Assembly (NCBI RefSeq): GCF_002777745.1 | Contig: NZ_MEIO01000062.1 | Location: 80,668 to 144,667 of the forward strand | Direction of reading: 5' to 3' | Source of the DNA: Snodgrassella alvi | GTDB taxonomy: Bacteria > Pseudomonadota > Gammaproteobacteria > Burkholderiales > Neisseriaceae | Length of the DNA stretch: 64,000 bases | In this document: positions 48,455 to 63,997 of the stretch, one piece after another | How the letters are laid out: each line of letters begins with the position of its first letter | How positions within the stretch are numbered: position 1 is the first letter of the stretch | The notes under the pieces: generated by a model | Told to the model about the DNA's origin: nothing | The model's database searches: none | What the model saw: only the letters and a program-made list of their open reading frames with translations | Translations under genes and position numbers: made by a program

Positions 48455-49230
48455 GTGCACATATTATTGCCGTGGCAAATCAGAAGGGTGGGGTGGGTAA
48501 AACTACTACCGTCGTTAATCTGGCCGCTTCACTGGTGGAAAAAAAATTCAGAGTTCTGATTGTCGATCTCGATCCTCAAGGTAATGCCACAACCGGTAGC
48601 GGCATTAACAAAGGTAACGTAACCAGTGGTGTTTATGCCGTATTGCTGGGTAACGAAGAAATTCACAACGCCATTATGCCGGCTCAGCATGGTGGTTTCG
48701 ATGTACTGCCGGCTAATCGAGCCTTGGCTGGTGCCGAAGTAGAACTAGTGCAGGAACTTGCTCGTGAAATGCGCCTGAAAAATGCCTTGGCACAGGTGGT
48801 CAGCCAGTACGATTATATAATTATCGACTGCCCTCCTACATTAACATTGTTAACTATCAATGGTTTAGTGGCAGCACGGTACATCGTTGTACCTATGTTG
48901 TGTGAATATTATGCTCTGGAAGGTATTTCCGACCTGATTGCCACAGTTCGTAAAATCCGTCAGGCAATCAACCCGCAACTAGATATTCTGGGTATCGTCC
49001 GCACACTCTATGATCCACGCAGCCTGCTGGCCAAACAGGTAGATGAACAGCTATATACCCATTTCCCGGATATACTATTCAGCACACCTATACCACGTAA
49101 TATCCGTCTGGCCGAAGCGCCCAGCCATGGCATGCCAGCTCTGCAATATGATTCACGTGCTACCGGAACTAAAGCTTATTTAGCACTTGCTAACGAAATT
49201 CTGATGCGTACAGCAGGTAAACAGGCATAA
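48451..49230 (+). CDS. parA: Chromosome-partitioning ATPase ParA
   Basis: 259 residues. Deviant Walker A KGGVGKTTTVVNLAA with the second Lys, DLDPQGNATTG and IIDCPPTLTLLT are the ParA/Soj/MinD signatures. ParA forms ATP-bound dimers on the nucleoid that move ParB-bound origins. Short, without N-terminal DNA-binding domain, i.e. chromosomal type. ATGA overlap with rsmG; parB follows after 70 bp. Confidence 0.95.
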   Translation: MSAHIIAVANQKGGVGKTTTVVNLAASLVEKKFRVLIVDLDPQGNATTGSGINKGNVTSGVYAVLLGNEEIHNAIMPAQHGGFDVLPANRALAGAEVELVQELAREMRLKNALAQVVSQYDYIIIDCPPTLTLLTINGLVAARYIVVPMLCEYYALEGISDLIATVRKIRQAINPQLDILGIVRTLYDPRSLLAKQVDEQLYTHFPDILFSTPIPRNIRLAEAPSHGMPALQYDSRATGTKAYLALANEILMRTAGKQA

Positions 49231-49300
49231 AAGCACAGATTAACCTAATAACAGCACCGACACAGCAGATAGTGTCAACCAACAAATTAAAGAGTGATAT

Positions 49301-50155
49301 ATGGTAAAAGCAAAAGGTTTGGGCACAGGGTTGGATGCCTTACTCGGTTCCGGCAGTGACATCACCGGTGGTGATCGATTAACCAGAGTAGCAATTACCG
49401 ATATTATTCCTGGGCGTTACCAGCCGCGCACTCAAATTGATGATGAATCATTACAGGAACTAGCCGAATCGATACGTGCGCAGGGTGTTATTCAGCCGGT
49501 AATCGTACGCGAAATGGGTTTGCAGCAATACGAGCTGATTGCCGGTGAACGACGCTGGCGTGCTGCACAGCTGGCAGAGTTGCAGGAAATTCCAGTGGTC
49601 ATTAAAAGCATTTCCGATGAAGCTGCTTTGGCCATGGGGCTGATTGAAAATATTCAGCGTCAGAACCTCAATCCAATTGAAGAAGCGCAAGGTTTAAAAC
49701 GTCTTGTAGACGAATTCGGTCTCACCCATGAAACTGTTGCTAAAGCAGTGGGACGCAGCCGCAGCAGCATCTCCAACAGTCTGCGCTTACTTAATCTGCC
49801 TCAACCAGTTCAGGATTTAATGTATAGCCGGCAGTTGGAAATGGGACATGCACGTGCCTTATTAACTTTGCCGGTCATCCAACAAATTGATCTGGCACAA
49901 AAAGCAGTACAAAATGGCTGGTCAGTGCGTGAGGTAGAGCGCCGCTGTCAGCAGGCACAGACCAAACAGGAAACAGATACACGTCATCCAGCTGAGAAAA
50001 GCAGTGAAATACAACAAATAGAAGCCGCACTGGAGCAGCGTTTTGCCGTACCAGTTCAGGTGCAAAGCCGGAACCAGCGCAGTGGCCGGATTATTTTGCA
50101 ATTTGATAATCCCGAAACATTGAGTCATATATTACAAAGATTGGGACTGGAATAA
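49301..50155 (+). CDS. parB: Chromosome-partitioning protein ParB
   Basis: 284 residues. CTPase and parS-binding protein. N-terminal GLGTGLDALLG motif, ParB domain with IRAQGVIQPVIVRE, the ELIAGERRWRAAQLA box (CTP-binding) and ALIENIQRQNLNPIEEAQG, then the helix-turn-helix KAVGRSRSSISNSLRLLNLP and a C-terminal dimerisation end. Normal length. No clear parS (TGTTTCACGTGAAACA-like) was found in the neighbourhood by eye. Confidence 0.94.
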   Translation: MVKAKGLGTGLDALLGSGSDITGGDRLTRVAITDIIPGRYQPRTQIDDESLQELAESIRAQGVIQPVIVREMGLQQYELIAGERRWRAAQLAELQEIPVVIKSISDEAALAMGLIENIQRQNLNPIEEAQGLKRLVDEFGLTHETVAKAVGRSRSSISNSLRLLNLPQPVQDLMYSRQLEMGHARALLTLPVIQQIDLAQKAVQNGWSVREVERRCQQAQTKQETDTRHPAEKSSEIQQIEAALEQRFAVPVQVQSRNQRSGRIILQFDNPETLSHILQRLGLE

Positions 50156-50283
50156 ATTCGGCAACCAAAAATTAACTGCGAAAAACTGTTCAGTTTAGTT
50201 ATCAACACCAACAATGTAATAGAAATGTATAGAAAAATTAATTAATTAGAAGAAATTAATTTAACGAAATTTCACAAAATCAC

Positions 50284-50312
50284 TTGACGATATTGTCTTA
50301 GTTGATTATATT
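50284..50312 (+). promoter_or_regulatory. Sigma-70 promoter of the atp operon
   Basis: TTGACG (50284-50289), 17-bp spacer, TATATT (50307-50312); each hexamer differs from consensus at one base. It lies 36 bp upstream of the atpI ATG. Confidence 0.65.
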
Positions 50313-50348
50313 AGCGCAGCTTACCGTAGTGTATTTCAGAGTAATAGA

Positions 50349-50693
50349 ATGAAGTGGATCATGTTTTGGCAAACAGTCATGTTGTTTGCCGCAGTTTGTG
50401 TGTCCGCATGGTTGTGGAGTTATTCTGCTATCTGGTCAGCAGTATTGGGTGGTTTAAGTTACCTAATACCTACACTACTGGCGATACTAACCATTATCGC
50501 CGCAAAAAAATTACCGGCGCTATTACCTGCAACATTATTAATGGCTGAAATCAGTAAAATCCTCATGATATGCCTGATGATGTTGCTGGTGTATGTATGC
50601 TATTCTTCTGTTAACTGGTTTGCTTTCCTGATAGGACTGATACTGGTCAGTCAGGCTGGATTGTTCACATTTAGAAAAAGATTGTTACTATGA
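50349..50693 (+). CDS. atpI: ATP synthase subunit I
   Basis: 114 residues, almost entirely four hydrophobic helices (e.g. VLGGLSYLIPTLLAILTIIA). AtpI proteins assist assembly of the c-ring and may help Mg2+ uptake. Sequence is poorly conserved; identification rests on topology and its place as first gene of the atp operon. Overlaps atpB as ATGA. Confidence 0.8.
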   Translation: MKWIMFWQTVMLFAAVCVSAWLWSYSAIWSAVLGGLSYLIPTLLAILTIIAAKKLPALLPATLLMAEISKILMICLMMLLVYVCYSSVNWFAFLIGLILVSQAGLFTFRKRLLL

Positions 50694-51550
50694 GCGGCAC
50701 AGAGATGACTCCGGGCGAATATATTAGCCATCACTTAATTAATTACACCCAGAAATCACCAGATTATCAGGCAAGCATGGTTGATTTCTCGTTTCTCAAT
50801 CTGGATACTCTGTTTTTTTCCATCCTAACTGGTGTTATCGCTTTTGCCATCCTATTTGTGGCAGCGCGACGCATGAAAGTAGGTGTGCCCACCCGTTTTC
50901 AGGCGGCTATAGAATTACTGATTGAATTTGTAGATGGTATCTGCAAGGATATGGTTCACAATGAAAAGTCCCGTAAAATCATTGCTCCGCTGGGGTTGAC
51001 CGTATTTATGTGGATTTTGTTCATGAATATGATGGATCTGTTGCCAGTGGATCTGTTGCCATGGGCTTGGCAACATACCACAGGTGATCATCATGCCTAT
51101 CTGCGTGTTGTACCTACTGCAGACCTGAATACCACTATGGCCATGGCCATTTCCGTTTTGTTTCTATGTATTGTCTACAATATCAAAATTAAAGGCTTGG
51201 GTGGTTGGGTACATGAATTGTTCAGCGCGCCATTTGGTAACAAGGTTTGGTTGTTCATCCCCAATTTTTTAATGAATATCATTGAATTCTTTTCCAAAAC
51301 CCTCTCGCATGGTATGCGACTGTTCGGTAACATGTATGCAGGTGAAATTCTGTTTATGGTTATTGCCTTGATGGGTGGTGCTTGGGGTATGTCAGGTGCT
51401 GCAGGTGTTAGCGATGTGGTTCTCTTCATCCTGCAAATCATTGCTGGTCTGGCTTGGGCTATATTCCATATTCTGGTGATTGCTTTGCAGGCGTATCTCT
51501 TTATGGTACTGACCTTTGTTTATCTGGGTCAGGCTCACGATTCCCATTAA
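50690..51550 (+). CDS. atpB: ATP synthase Fo subunit a
   Basis: 286 residues with five to six membrane helices. SHGMRLFGNMYAGEILFMVI carries the essential Arg of the proton half-channel, and AYLFMVLTFVYLGQA is the conserved C-terminal helix. It forms the stator channel beside the c-ring. Starts in a 4-bp overlap with atpI. Confidence 0.96.
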   Translation: MSGTEMTPGEYISHHLINYTQKSPDYQASMVDFSFLNLDTLFFSILTGVIAFAILFVAARRMKVGVPTRFQAAIELLIEFVDGICKDMVHNEKSRKIIAPLGLTVFMWILFMNMMDLLPVDLLPWAWQHTTGDHHAYLRVVPTADLNTTMAMAISVLFLCIVYNIKIKGLGGWVHELFSAPFGNKVWLFIPNFLMNIIEFFSKTLSHGMRLFGNMYAGEILFMVIALMGGAWGMSGAAGVSDVVLFILQIIAGLAWAIFHILVIALQAYLFMVLTFVYLGQAHDSH

Positions 51551-51602
51551 GGGTAGTTTATTTGTTGTAGTATTCTTTTCTTTTATTTAAGGAGTGAAGT
51601 AA

Positions 51603-51833
51603 ATGGGTGGTTTAATCGCTATCGCTTGTGGTTTGATGATTGGTATTTCTGCCATGGGTGCCTCTATCGGTATTGGTATGCTGGGTGCAAAATACATGGA
51701 ATCTTCTGCCCGCCAGCCTGAATTAATGAACTCATTACTGGGTAAATTCTTCATTATCATGGGTATGATTGATGCTGCGTTCATTATCTCCCTGGGCGTA
51801 TCATTCTTGTACTTCGCCAAAATCGGCGGCTGA
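51603..51833 (+). CDS. atpE: ATP synthase Fo subunit c
   Basis: 76 residues forming a two-helix hairpin. The first helix is glycine/alanine-rich (MGASIGIGMLGAKYMES), the polar loop holds Ala-Arg-Gln-Pro, and the second helix IMGMIDAAFIISLG carries the proton-binding Asp. No sodium-binding Gln/Glu-Ser pattern is obvious, so a proton-driven ring is inferred. SD AAGGAG precedes the ATG. Confidence 0.96.
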   Translation: MGGLIAIACGLMIGISAMGASIGIGMLGAKYMESSARQPELMNSLLGKFFIIMGMIDAAFIISLGVSFLYFAKIGG

Positions 51834-51897
51834 TAAACTTGGATTTGCTGGTTGTTAACTGTTTTAATTAATAAACACAAATTCTAAAGGTTTAATC

Positions 51898-52368
51898 GTG
51901 AATATCAACGCAACCCTAATTGCACAAGTACTCGTTTTTGTCATGTTTGTGCTATTTACGATGAAATTCGTATGGCCGCCCATCGTCAAAGTACTTGATG
52001 CCCGTGCCGACAAAATTGCCGAAGGTTTGGCTGCTGCCGAACGTGGCAAAAACGATTTTGCCCAGGCGGAAAAACGTGTTGCTGATATCTTGGCCGAGGG
52101 TCGCAGTCAGGTCTCCGAAATGGTGGCCAATGCGGAAAAGCGTGCCGCGCAGATTGTTGAAGATGCCAAAACACAGGCATCGGAAGAAGCTGCCCGCATC
52201 ATGGCTCAGGCAAAAGCTGATGTTGAGCAGGAAGCCAATCGGGCACGTGAAGCACTGCGTCAGCAGGTAGCAGATTTGGTTGTTAAAGGTGCCGAATCCA
52301 TCCTGCGCAGCGAAGTTAATCCTTCACGTCACGCTGATTTACTGGCGAACCTGAAACAGGAGCTGTAA
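51898..52368 (+). CDS. atpF: ATP synthase Fo subunit b
   Basis: 156 residues: one N-terminal membrane helix ([20 protein letters not shown]) and a long charged helix (~30-156) forming the dimeric peripheral stalk. Typical start [10 protein letters not shown] as in other beta-proteobacteria. 4 bp before atpH. Confidence 0.95.
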   Translation: MNINATLIAQVLVFVMFVLFTMKFVWPPIVKVLDARADKIAEGLAAAERGKNDFAQAEKRVADILAEGRSQVSEMVANAEKRAAQIVEDAKTQASEEAARIMAQAKADVEQEANRAREALRQQVADLVVKGAESILRSEVNPSRHADLLANLKQEL

Positions 52369-52372
52369 TCCC

Positions 52373-52909
52373 ATGGCTGAGTTCGCAACCATAGCCAGAC
52401 CATATGCCAAGGCATTATTCAGTCTGGCACAAGAACAGAATCAGATTGAGTCTTGGTTGGACGAACTGAAAACACTGGCTGAAATTACCCTGCAACCAAA
52501 AGTGCAGTTACTGATTGACGAGCCGGAATGCGAATACGCACAAAAGGCAAAAGAAATCCTGTCATTAGTCGATTTTTCGCCTGCTGACGAACTGAAAAAT
52601 TTCATCTTTGTGCTGGCGCAGAACAAACGCTTAACAGTTTTGCCAGAAATTTATACGTTATTCCAAGACTATGCTTTGTCCCTTAACGACATAAAAGAAG
52701 CCACCGTATATACGGCCTATCCCATTGATAAGGTGCAGTTTGCACAAGTCGTTGTGGATCTGGAAGCCCATTTCAACAGCCGGTTGAAAGCGCATCAGGT
52801 GGTAGCCCCGGAATTAATTGGTGGCGTAAAAGTAGAAGTTGGTGACCGAGTATTGGATTTGTCGGTGCAAGGCAGATTAAATAGCCTGCATGCGGCATTG
52901 ATGAATTAG
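52373..52909 (+). CDS. atpH: ATP synthase F1 subunit delta
   Basis: 178 residues. Links the peripheral stalk to the alpha/beta crown. [17 protein letters not shown] is the N-terminal signature; [20 protein letters not shown] is the C-terminal one. Length normal. Confidence 0.95.
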   Translation: MAEFATIARPYAKALFSLAQEQNQIESWLDELKTLAEITLQPKVQLLIDEPECEYAQKAKEILSLVDFSPADELKNFIFVLAQNKRLTVLPEIYTLFQDYALSLNDIKEATVYTAYPIDKVQFAQVVVDLEAHFNSRLKAHQVVAPELIGGVKVEVGDRVLDLSVQGRLNSLHAALMN

Positions 52910-52919
52910 GAGAGTTTTC

Positions 52920-54467
52920 ATGCAGCTTAATCCTGCTGAAATTAGCGATTTGATTAAAGCTAAAATCGCAAACCTGAACGTAGATACAGAATTACGTACC
53001 CGCGGTACCGTAATGTCTGTAACTGACGGGATTGTGCGCGTTCACGGCTTGTCAGACGTGATGCAAGGTGAAATGCTCGAGTTTCCCGGCAATACATTTG
53101 GTCTCGCCATGAATCTGGAGCGCGATTCTGTAGGTGCCGTGATTCTTGGTGAATCAGAACATATTAAAGAAGGCGACGAAGTTACCTGTACCGGTCGTAT
53201 TCTCGAAGTACCGGTAGGCCGTGAGCTGGTAGGCCGTGTGGTTGATGCACTGGGTCGTCCGATTGATGGCAAGGGTCCAATCAATGCCACACACACAGCT
53301 CCGGTAGAAAAAATTGCCCCGGGTGTGATTGCACGTCAGTCTGTGGATCAGCCCATGCAAACTGGTTTGAAAGCCATTGACTCAATGGTACCGATTGGTC
53401 GCGGACAGCGCGAGCTGATTATTGGTGACCGTCAGACCGGTAAAACTGCCGTAGCTCTGGATGCTATTGTTAACCAGAAAGACACCGGCGTAATCTGTAT
53501 TTATGTAGCTATCGGCCAGAAAGCTTCTTCCATTGCCAGCGTAGTACGCAAACTGGAAGAACATGGAGCGATGGATCATACCATTATTGTTGCTGCTACT
53601 GCTTCTGAAGCAGCTGCTCTGCAATATATTGCCCCATATGCTGGTTGCAGCATGGGTGAATTTTTCCGTGATAACGGTGAAGATGCACTGATTGTCTATG
53701 ATGACCTGTCTAAACAGGCCGTTGCATACCGTCAGATTTCCCTGTTGTTGCGCCGTCCACCTGGTCGTGAAGCTTATCCGGGTGACGTATTCTATCTGCA
53801 TTCACGTCTGCTGGAACGTGCTTCCCGCATTAATGCACATGAAGTAGAAGAGCTGACCAAGGGAGCAGTAAAAGGTAAAACCGGTTCATTAACCGCTTTG
53901 CCAATTATTGAAACTCAGGCTGGTGACGTATCTGCATTCGTACCAACCAACGTTATTTCCATCACAGACGGCCAGATATTTCTGGAAACAGATCTGTTCA
54001 ATTCTGGTATCCGTCCTGCCATCAATGCTGGTATCTCTGTATCTCGTGTAGGTGGTGCAGCACAGACTAAAGTCATCAAAAAACTGGGCGGTGGTATTCG
54101 TCTGGCACTGGCACAATATCGCGAACTGGCAGCGTTCTCACAGTTTGCTTCCGATTTAGATGAAGCAACACGAAAACAGTTACGTCATGGTGAAGTTGTA
54201 ACAGAACTGATGAAACAGAAACAGTTCAGCACCCTGAGCACTGGTGAAATGGCGCTGACCCTGTGGGCGATTAACAATGGTTCTTATGACGATGTACCGG
54301 TGTCAAAAGCCTTAGGCTTTGAAGCAGAATTTTTAGGCTATGTGCGTACCCAGTGTCCGAATGTATTACAGGACATCGATGCAACCGGTGCCTTGAGCGA
54401 TGATAATGCCAAAGCATTGGAAAACGCCATGAAGACCTTCAAATCGTCTTACAGCTTGCAAGCGTAA
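52920..54467 (+). CDS. atpA: ATP synthase F1 subunit alpha
   Basis: 515 residues. Walker [15 protein letters not shown] (~170-183), [20 protein letters not shown] and the signature [18 protein letters not shown] are present. It forms the non-catalytic nucleotide sites of F1. Start with GGAG upstream, 10 bp after atpH. Confidence 0.98.
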   Translation: MQLNPAEISDLIKAKIANLNVDTELRTRGTVMSVTDGIVRVHGLSDVMQGEMLEFPGNTFGLAMNLERDSVGAVILGESEHIKEGDEVTCTGRILEVPVGRELVGRVVDALGRPIDGKGPINATHTAPVEKIAPGVIARQSVDQPMQTGLKAIDSMVPIGRGQRELIIGDRQTGKTAVALDAIVNQKDTGVICIYVAIGQKASSIASVVRKLEEHGAMDHTIIVAATASEAAALQYIAPYAGCSMGEFFRDNGEDALIVYDDLSKQAVAYRQISLLLRRPPGREAYPGDVFYLHSRLLERASRINAHEVEELTKGAVKGKTGSLTALPIIETQAGDVSAFVPTNVISITDGQIFLETDLFNSGIRPAINAGISVSRVGGAAQTKVIKKLGGGIRLALAQYRELAAFSQFASDLDEATRKQLRHGEVVTELMKQKQFSTLSTGEMALTLWAINNGSYDDVPVSKALGFEAEFLGYVRTQCPNVLQDIDATGALSDDNAKALENAMKTFKSSYSLQA

Positions 54468-54491
54468 GCGTGTCATTGAAAGGAGTCTGAA

Positions 54492-55367
54492 ATGGCAGTA
54501 GGAAAAGAGATTCTCACCAGAATTCGCAGTGTTCAGAATACCCAAAAGATCACTAAAGCGATGCAGATGGTGTCAACCTCTAAAATGCGGAAGACTCAGG
54601 AGCGGATGCGTCAGGCGCGTCCGTATGCCGATAAAATTCGTCTGGTAATGAGCCATCTGGCACAAACCCATTCCAGTCATAACATACCTTTATTGCGTAG
54701 CACTAATGATAGCAAGCGTGTTGGCTTCATTGTTATTACTACCGACAAGGGCTTGTGTGGCGGTTTGAATGCTAACATTCTGAAAGCATTCTTCAGTAAA
54801 GTACAAGAATGTAATCAGCAGGGGCTGGATGCCGAAGTTGTGTGTCTGGGCAGCAAAGGACTGGCAGCATGCAACCGAGTGGGTTTGAATGTAATTGCCA
54901 GTGCTGTGGGCTTGGGTGATACACCCAGATTGGCTACATTGCTGGGTCCGTTAACGGAAATTTTTCAGCGTTATGCTGATGGTAAACTGGATGCGATTTA
55001 TCTGGTTTATGCCGGCTTTATCAATACTATGCGTCAGGAACCACGTCTGGAAACACTGTTGCCAATTGGGCAGAGCGTTCTGGATCAAGTTCCCGAAAGC
55101 AAGGAATACGGCTGGGAATACGTGTACGAACCTTCACCACAACAAGTGCTGGAATTTTTAGTCCGCCGTTATTTAGAGTCTGTGGTTTATCAGGCCTTAT
55201 CTGAAAACATGGCTGCCGAACAGGCTGCGCGTATGGTAGCAATGAAAGCAGCTACCGATAATGCGAGCAATGCCATTAAAGAATTGCGACTGGTGTATAA
55301 CAAATCGCGTCAGGCCGCGATTACCACAGAGTTGTCAGAAATTGTGGCCGGTGCTGCTGCTGTTTAA
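54492..55367 (+). CDS. atpG: ATP synthase F1 subunit gamma
   Basis: 291 residues. Central rotor shaft: N-terminal ILTRIRSVQNTQKITKAMQMV coiled-coil, ITTDKGLCGGLNANIL in the Rossmann part, and the C-terminal ATDNASNAIKELRLVYNKSR signature helix. SD AAGGAG precedes the start. Confidence 0.97.
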   Translation: MAVGKEILTRIRSVQNTQKITKAMQMVSTSKMRKTQERMRQARPYADKIRLVMSHLAQTHSSHNIPLLRSTNDSKRVGFIVITTDKGLCGGLNANILKAFFSKVQECNQQGLDAEVVCLGSKGLAACNRVGLNVIASAVGLGDTPRLATLLGPLTEIFQRYADGKLDAIYLVYAGFINTMRQEPRLETLLPIGQSVLDQVPESKEYGWEYVYEPSPQQVLEFLVRRYLESVVYQALSENMAAEQAARMVAMKAATDNASNAIKELRLVYNKSRQAAITTELSEIVAGAAAV

Positions 55368-55391
55368 GCGGTGCAGGTCAAATAAACTTAG

Positions 55392-56798
<1,407 letters not shown>

Positions 56799-56808
56799 GG
56801 AGCGCTTG

Positions 56809-57231
56809 ATGAGTACCATGCAAGTGGAAGTGGTGAGTAATGAAGAGAACATCTATTCTGGAGAGGCCAGTTTTATAGTTGTGCCAACTCAGGAAGGTGA
56901 ACTAGGTATTTATCCTCGCCATGAACCCATTATGAGCTTGGTGCGTCCTGGTGCCCTGCGTTTGACCGTTCCTGGACAGAAAGAAGAAATTCTGGTGGCG
57001 GTATCAGGTGGTGTTCTGGAAGTGCAACCGAATAAGCTAACACTTTTGGCAGATGTGGCCGTTCGCAGTGAAGAAATGGATCAGCAGCGTGCCGAAGAAG
57101 CTAAAAAAGCAGCCGAATCCGGTATCCATGAGGCCAAAGATGATGTTTCTCTGGCCAAAGCACATGTGGCTTTAGCTGCGGCAATTGCCCAACTGAAAAC
57201 GCTGGATTACCTGCGCACTCATCGAAAATAA
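56809..57231 (+). CDS. atpC: ATP synthase F1 subunit epsilon
   Basis: 140 residues from the ATG at 56809, preceded by AAGGAG; a TTG one codon upstream is less likely. N-terminal beta-sandwich (VEVVSNEENIYSGEASFIVV, GELGIYPRHEPIMSLVRPG) and a C-terminal two-helix inhibitory hairpin rich in Ala, Glu and Lys. Last gene of the atp operon, followed by a strong terminator. Confidence 0.96.
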   Translation: MSTMQVEVVSNEENIYSGEASFIVVPTQEGELGIYPRHEPIMSLVRPGALRLTVPGQKEEILVAVSGGVLEVQPNKLTLLADVAVRSEEMDQQRAEEAKKAAESGIHEAKDDVSLAKAHVALAAAIAQLKTLDYLRTHRK

Positions 57232-57283
57232 ACAACCATTATGGTGACCATAAAACTAGTTTGGTTGCTATAAGGAAGAGTCT

Positions 57284-57312
57284 AAAAGCCCGGAAGATTG
57301 TCCGGGCTTTTT
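57284..57312 (+). terminator. Rho-independent terminator of the atp operon
   Basis: AAAAGCCCGGA-agattg-TCCGGGCTTTT is an 11-bp perfect GC-containing stem with a 6-nt loop, ending in a T-run, about 50 bp after the atpC stop. Confidence 0.9.
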
Positions 57313-57892
57313 CTGCATATTAGAAATGTATGACATAGATTAATGCTTAATATGAACAACAGTTATTGCACCAAATGGTTCTCAACTGCGGTTTTATGAT
57401 ATTTGTAAATGTCAAAACCAAAATTTAGTGCAGGCTAATCTAGCTGAAATTCTCAGCTTATATCTGATCAAATATATAGTCGAATTTAATTAAACTTTAA
57501 TGAACTATTAAACACATATCAGGAGTAAATAGCACCACAGAATTTTAAATTTCACACTTCTTGCGAAACAATAGCTATAGCAGCTTCCGCAGACTAGAAG
57601 TATGATTGTATTTAATTGTGTCTTACATGCCGAAACCTGTTTAGTAAAATAGATAGTCAGCTCAGAGACATTGGTGTCTTCTGATTATGTTCTATAGTAA
57701 AGCTTACAACATGGGCAAGAGCATCAGGACTGATACCCATGTTTATACATTTTAGTTATGCTCTCTAAGGTTTCAAAGACAATGACCTTGATATTACATA
57801 CTTAGTATGTAATTCACATAGATAATTATGCAGTTTTTTAGAGTATTAAATTCAATCGGTATCGTATTATTTGATATTTCATAATGTCTCCC
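57313..57892. other. Gene-free AT-rich region
   Basis: No supportable gene. One 40-odd-codon open stretch (TVIAPNGSQLRFYDICKCQN...) near 57367-57492 has no recognisable family and no start signal. A 21-bp palindrome at 57793-57813 is listed separately. Confidence 0.4.
57793..57813. promoter_or_regulatory. 21-bp perfect palindrome (operator-like)
   Basis: ATTACATACT-T-AGTATGTAAT is a perfect inverted repeat of 10 bp arms around one base, of the kind bound by dimeric TetR/MarR-type repressors. No regulated gene is adjacent today. Confidence 0.4.
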
Positions 57893-57894
57893 AC

Positions 57895-58495
57895 ATTACA
57901 AGTTTTTAACTATCCTTCAGTTACTCGCCTTACTTGTTCCAAATTATTAGAAATATAAATCTAATATATCTATCGTTGAATTGTTTAATATAACTATATT
58001 GCTACAAACTGCTGGGGTTAAGGTAGTCTATGCTTAGACTAAATGGTTTCCCCATTTGATGAACATTTCTCCAATAAATTCATTTTCATTATCTATCTAT
58101 ATTTTTAATAAACAACCATAGTATTAAGTCGAGTTATCTAAGTAACGAGTATTTTTATTGGCACTGGAGTTTTATATGACTTCTTCTTGAGGTTTAGATT
58201 TCAAACTGAATTAAGCAAGCGTTTGTTTAACCTTACAATTTTCCACCTCAAAATTCTTAAAATATTTGATATTTTGATTCTCTTATCAATGCAATTTTCT
58301 TACTATTTATAAAAAGTTGAATTATCCATACTATATTTATAGTAAATTTCTTTAATAATAACAATGGTTTTCACTTATTTTGATAGCTGTACGATTTGGT
58401 TAGTCAGTTATTCATATTTAACTCCGCTGAGAGCAAAGTAGTGTAGATAGTTCCTACTTTAGATGCTGTACTTTATTTAAGAAGTAGTTGCAAGC
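57895..58495 (-). repeat. Fossil IS3-family element with internal deletion
   Basis: Read against the element at 9943-11120, many short blocks align in order and in the same orientation: TTACTTGTTCCAAATTATTAG (OrfB end), GAACATTTCTCCAATAAATTC, CAAGCGTTTGTTTAACCTTA (OrfA coiled coil), TTATTCATATTTAACTCC and the terminal TGTACTTTATTTAAGAAGTA. About 500 bp of the OrfB N-terminal half is missing. No frame survives. Confidence 0.6.
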
Positions 58496-58506
58496 TCATT
58501 ACCGAT

Positions 58507-58674
58507 ATGCCAATGCAAAGTAAAAAACATAGTATTAAAAACAGCAGCCACAGAACAAAGTCAAATAAAGAGAGCAAAAAGAAGTCAAAAGCGGCCGAAC
58601 AGAGAAAGGGGAAAGAAGAAGTAAAAGCAAAAAAGGTAGGGATGATTAAAAAAGTGTCAATAATAAAGCATTAA
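58507..58674 (+). CDS. Lysine-rich small ORF, unproven
   Basis: 55 codons: MPMQSKKHSIKNSSHRTKSN, KESKKKSKAAEQRKGKEEVK, AKKVGMIKKVSIIKH. More than a third of the residues are Lys or Arg, on a strand-asymmetric purine tract, ending ~50 bp before the rrn promoter. No Shine-Dalgarno is seen upstream. It could be a small basic nucleic-acid-binding protein, or a chance frame in a purine-rich sequence. Confidence 0.25.
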   Translation: MPMQSKKHSIKNSSHRTKSNKESKKKSKAAEQRKGKEEVKAKKVGMIKKVSIIKH

Positions 58675-58720
58675 AAAACAGTCATATGCTATATTTTCCA
58701 AAAATAATCGGAAGAAGTTG

Positions 58721-58749
58721 TTGACAGTGGTACTTCGGGGGCGTATAGT
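58721..58749 (+). promoter_or_regulatory. rRNA operon promoter
   Basis: Consensus -35 TTGACA (58721-58726), 17-bp spacer and TATAGT -10 (58744-58749). A GC-rich discriminator (TCGCC) follows, as in stringently controlled rRNA promoters. It is ~225 bp upstream of mature 16S. Confidence 0.85.
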
Positions 58750-58819
58750 TCGCCTTCTTCGCTGATGACGCGACACGAAACGAACTAAACAGTTTAAAGT
58801 AGAACGCAGTCGAAAGCAA

Positions 58820-58831
58820 CGCTCTTTAACA
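58820..58831 (+). promoter_or_regulatory. boxA antitermination site, 16S leader
   Basis: CGCTCTTTAACA differs from the E. coli boxA TGCTCTTTAACA at one base and lies in the leader ~70 bp after the promoter, where Nus-factor antitermination complexes load. Confidence 0.75.
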
Positions 58832-58970
58832 GAACAGATTACCGATAAGTGTGAGTGCGGATAAGCCTCACACTGATTCAGAGAGACGAGATAAAAACAT
58901 ATCTTGTCAATAACTTTGAAGCAGACCAGTGATACTAAAGGGAACTTTGGTATTGCAACAAGCTAAGATT

Positions 58971-60512
<1,542 letters not shown>

Positions 60513-60586
60513 GAGAAAAGAAGAGGGTTATTCGCATTCACACTTATCGGTAAACTGAAAAGATGCGAGAAGAGACTGAATAAACT

Positions 60587-60663
<77 letters not shown>

Positions 60664-60678
60664 CTTATTTAAGGACGA

Positions 60679-60754
60679 GGGGGCATAGCTCAGTTGGTAG
60701 AGCACCTGCTTTGCAAGCAGGGGGTCATCGGTTCGATCCCGTTTGCCTCCACCA
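60679..60754 (+). tRNA. tRNA-Ala (TGC)
   Basis: Complete cloverleaf 15 bp after tRNA-Ile: acceptor GGGGGCA/TGCCTCC, anticodon TGC in the loop CTTTGCAAG, T-arm GGTTCGATCCC, encoded CCA. Confidence 0.97.
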
Positions 60755-60862
60755 AGACTCTGTATGAAGAGGGAAGTTGAATCAGGATACTTTGGAAATT
60801 AAAGGTAGTTTAGTCTGAAGACAGACGAAGCAGAAGCTGGCTTTAATTTGCGAAGTAACGCA

Positions 60863-60875
60863 TCGATCTTTAACA
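60863..60875 (+). promoter_or_regulatory. boxA-like site before 23S
   Basis: CGATCTTTAACAA repeats the TCTTTAACA core in the spacer between the tRNAs and 23S, as in other rrn operons. Confidence 0.6.
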
Positions 60876-61107
60876 AATTGGAAAGCCGAAATCAACAAAC
60901 AAAGATTGAGGCACAGGAAGCTGGTTCCGGAGACGGAGCCAAGTGGAAAGTGCTGAAAGAATTGGGTGATGATTGTATCGCTGAACAACGAAGACAAAAG
61001 GCGTTGTTCAGACAACCAAAGCAGTAAGCTTTATGAGAGTAAAGGCCTTAAGTCTGGATTCAGTCAACGGGATATCAGACGAAGTCAAGAGGTTCTTGAA
61101 ATGATAG

Positions 61108-63997
<2,890 letters not shown>

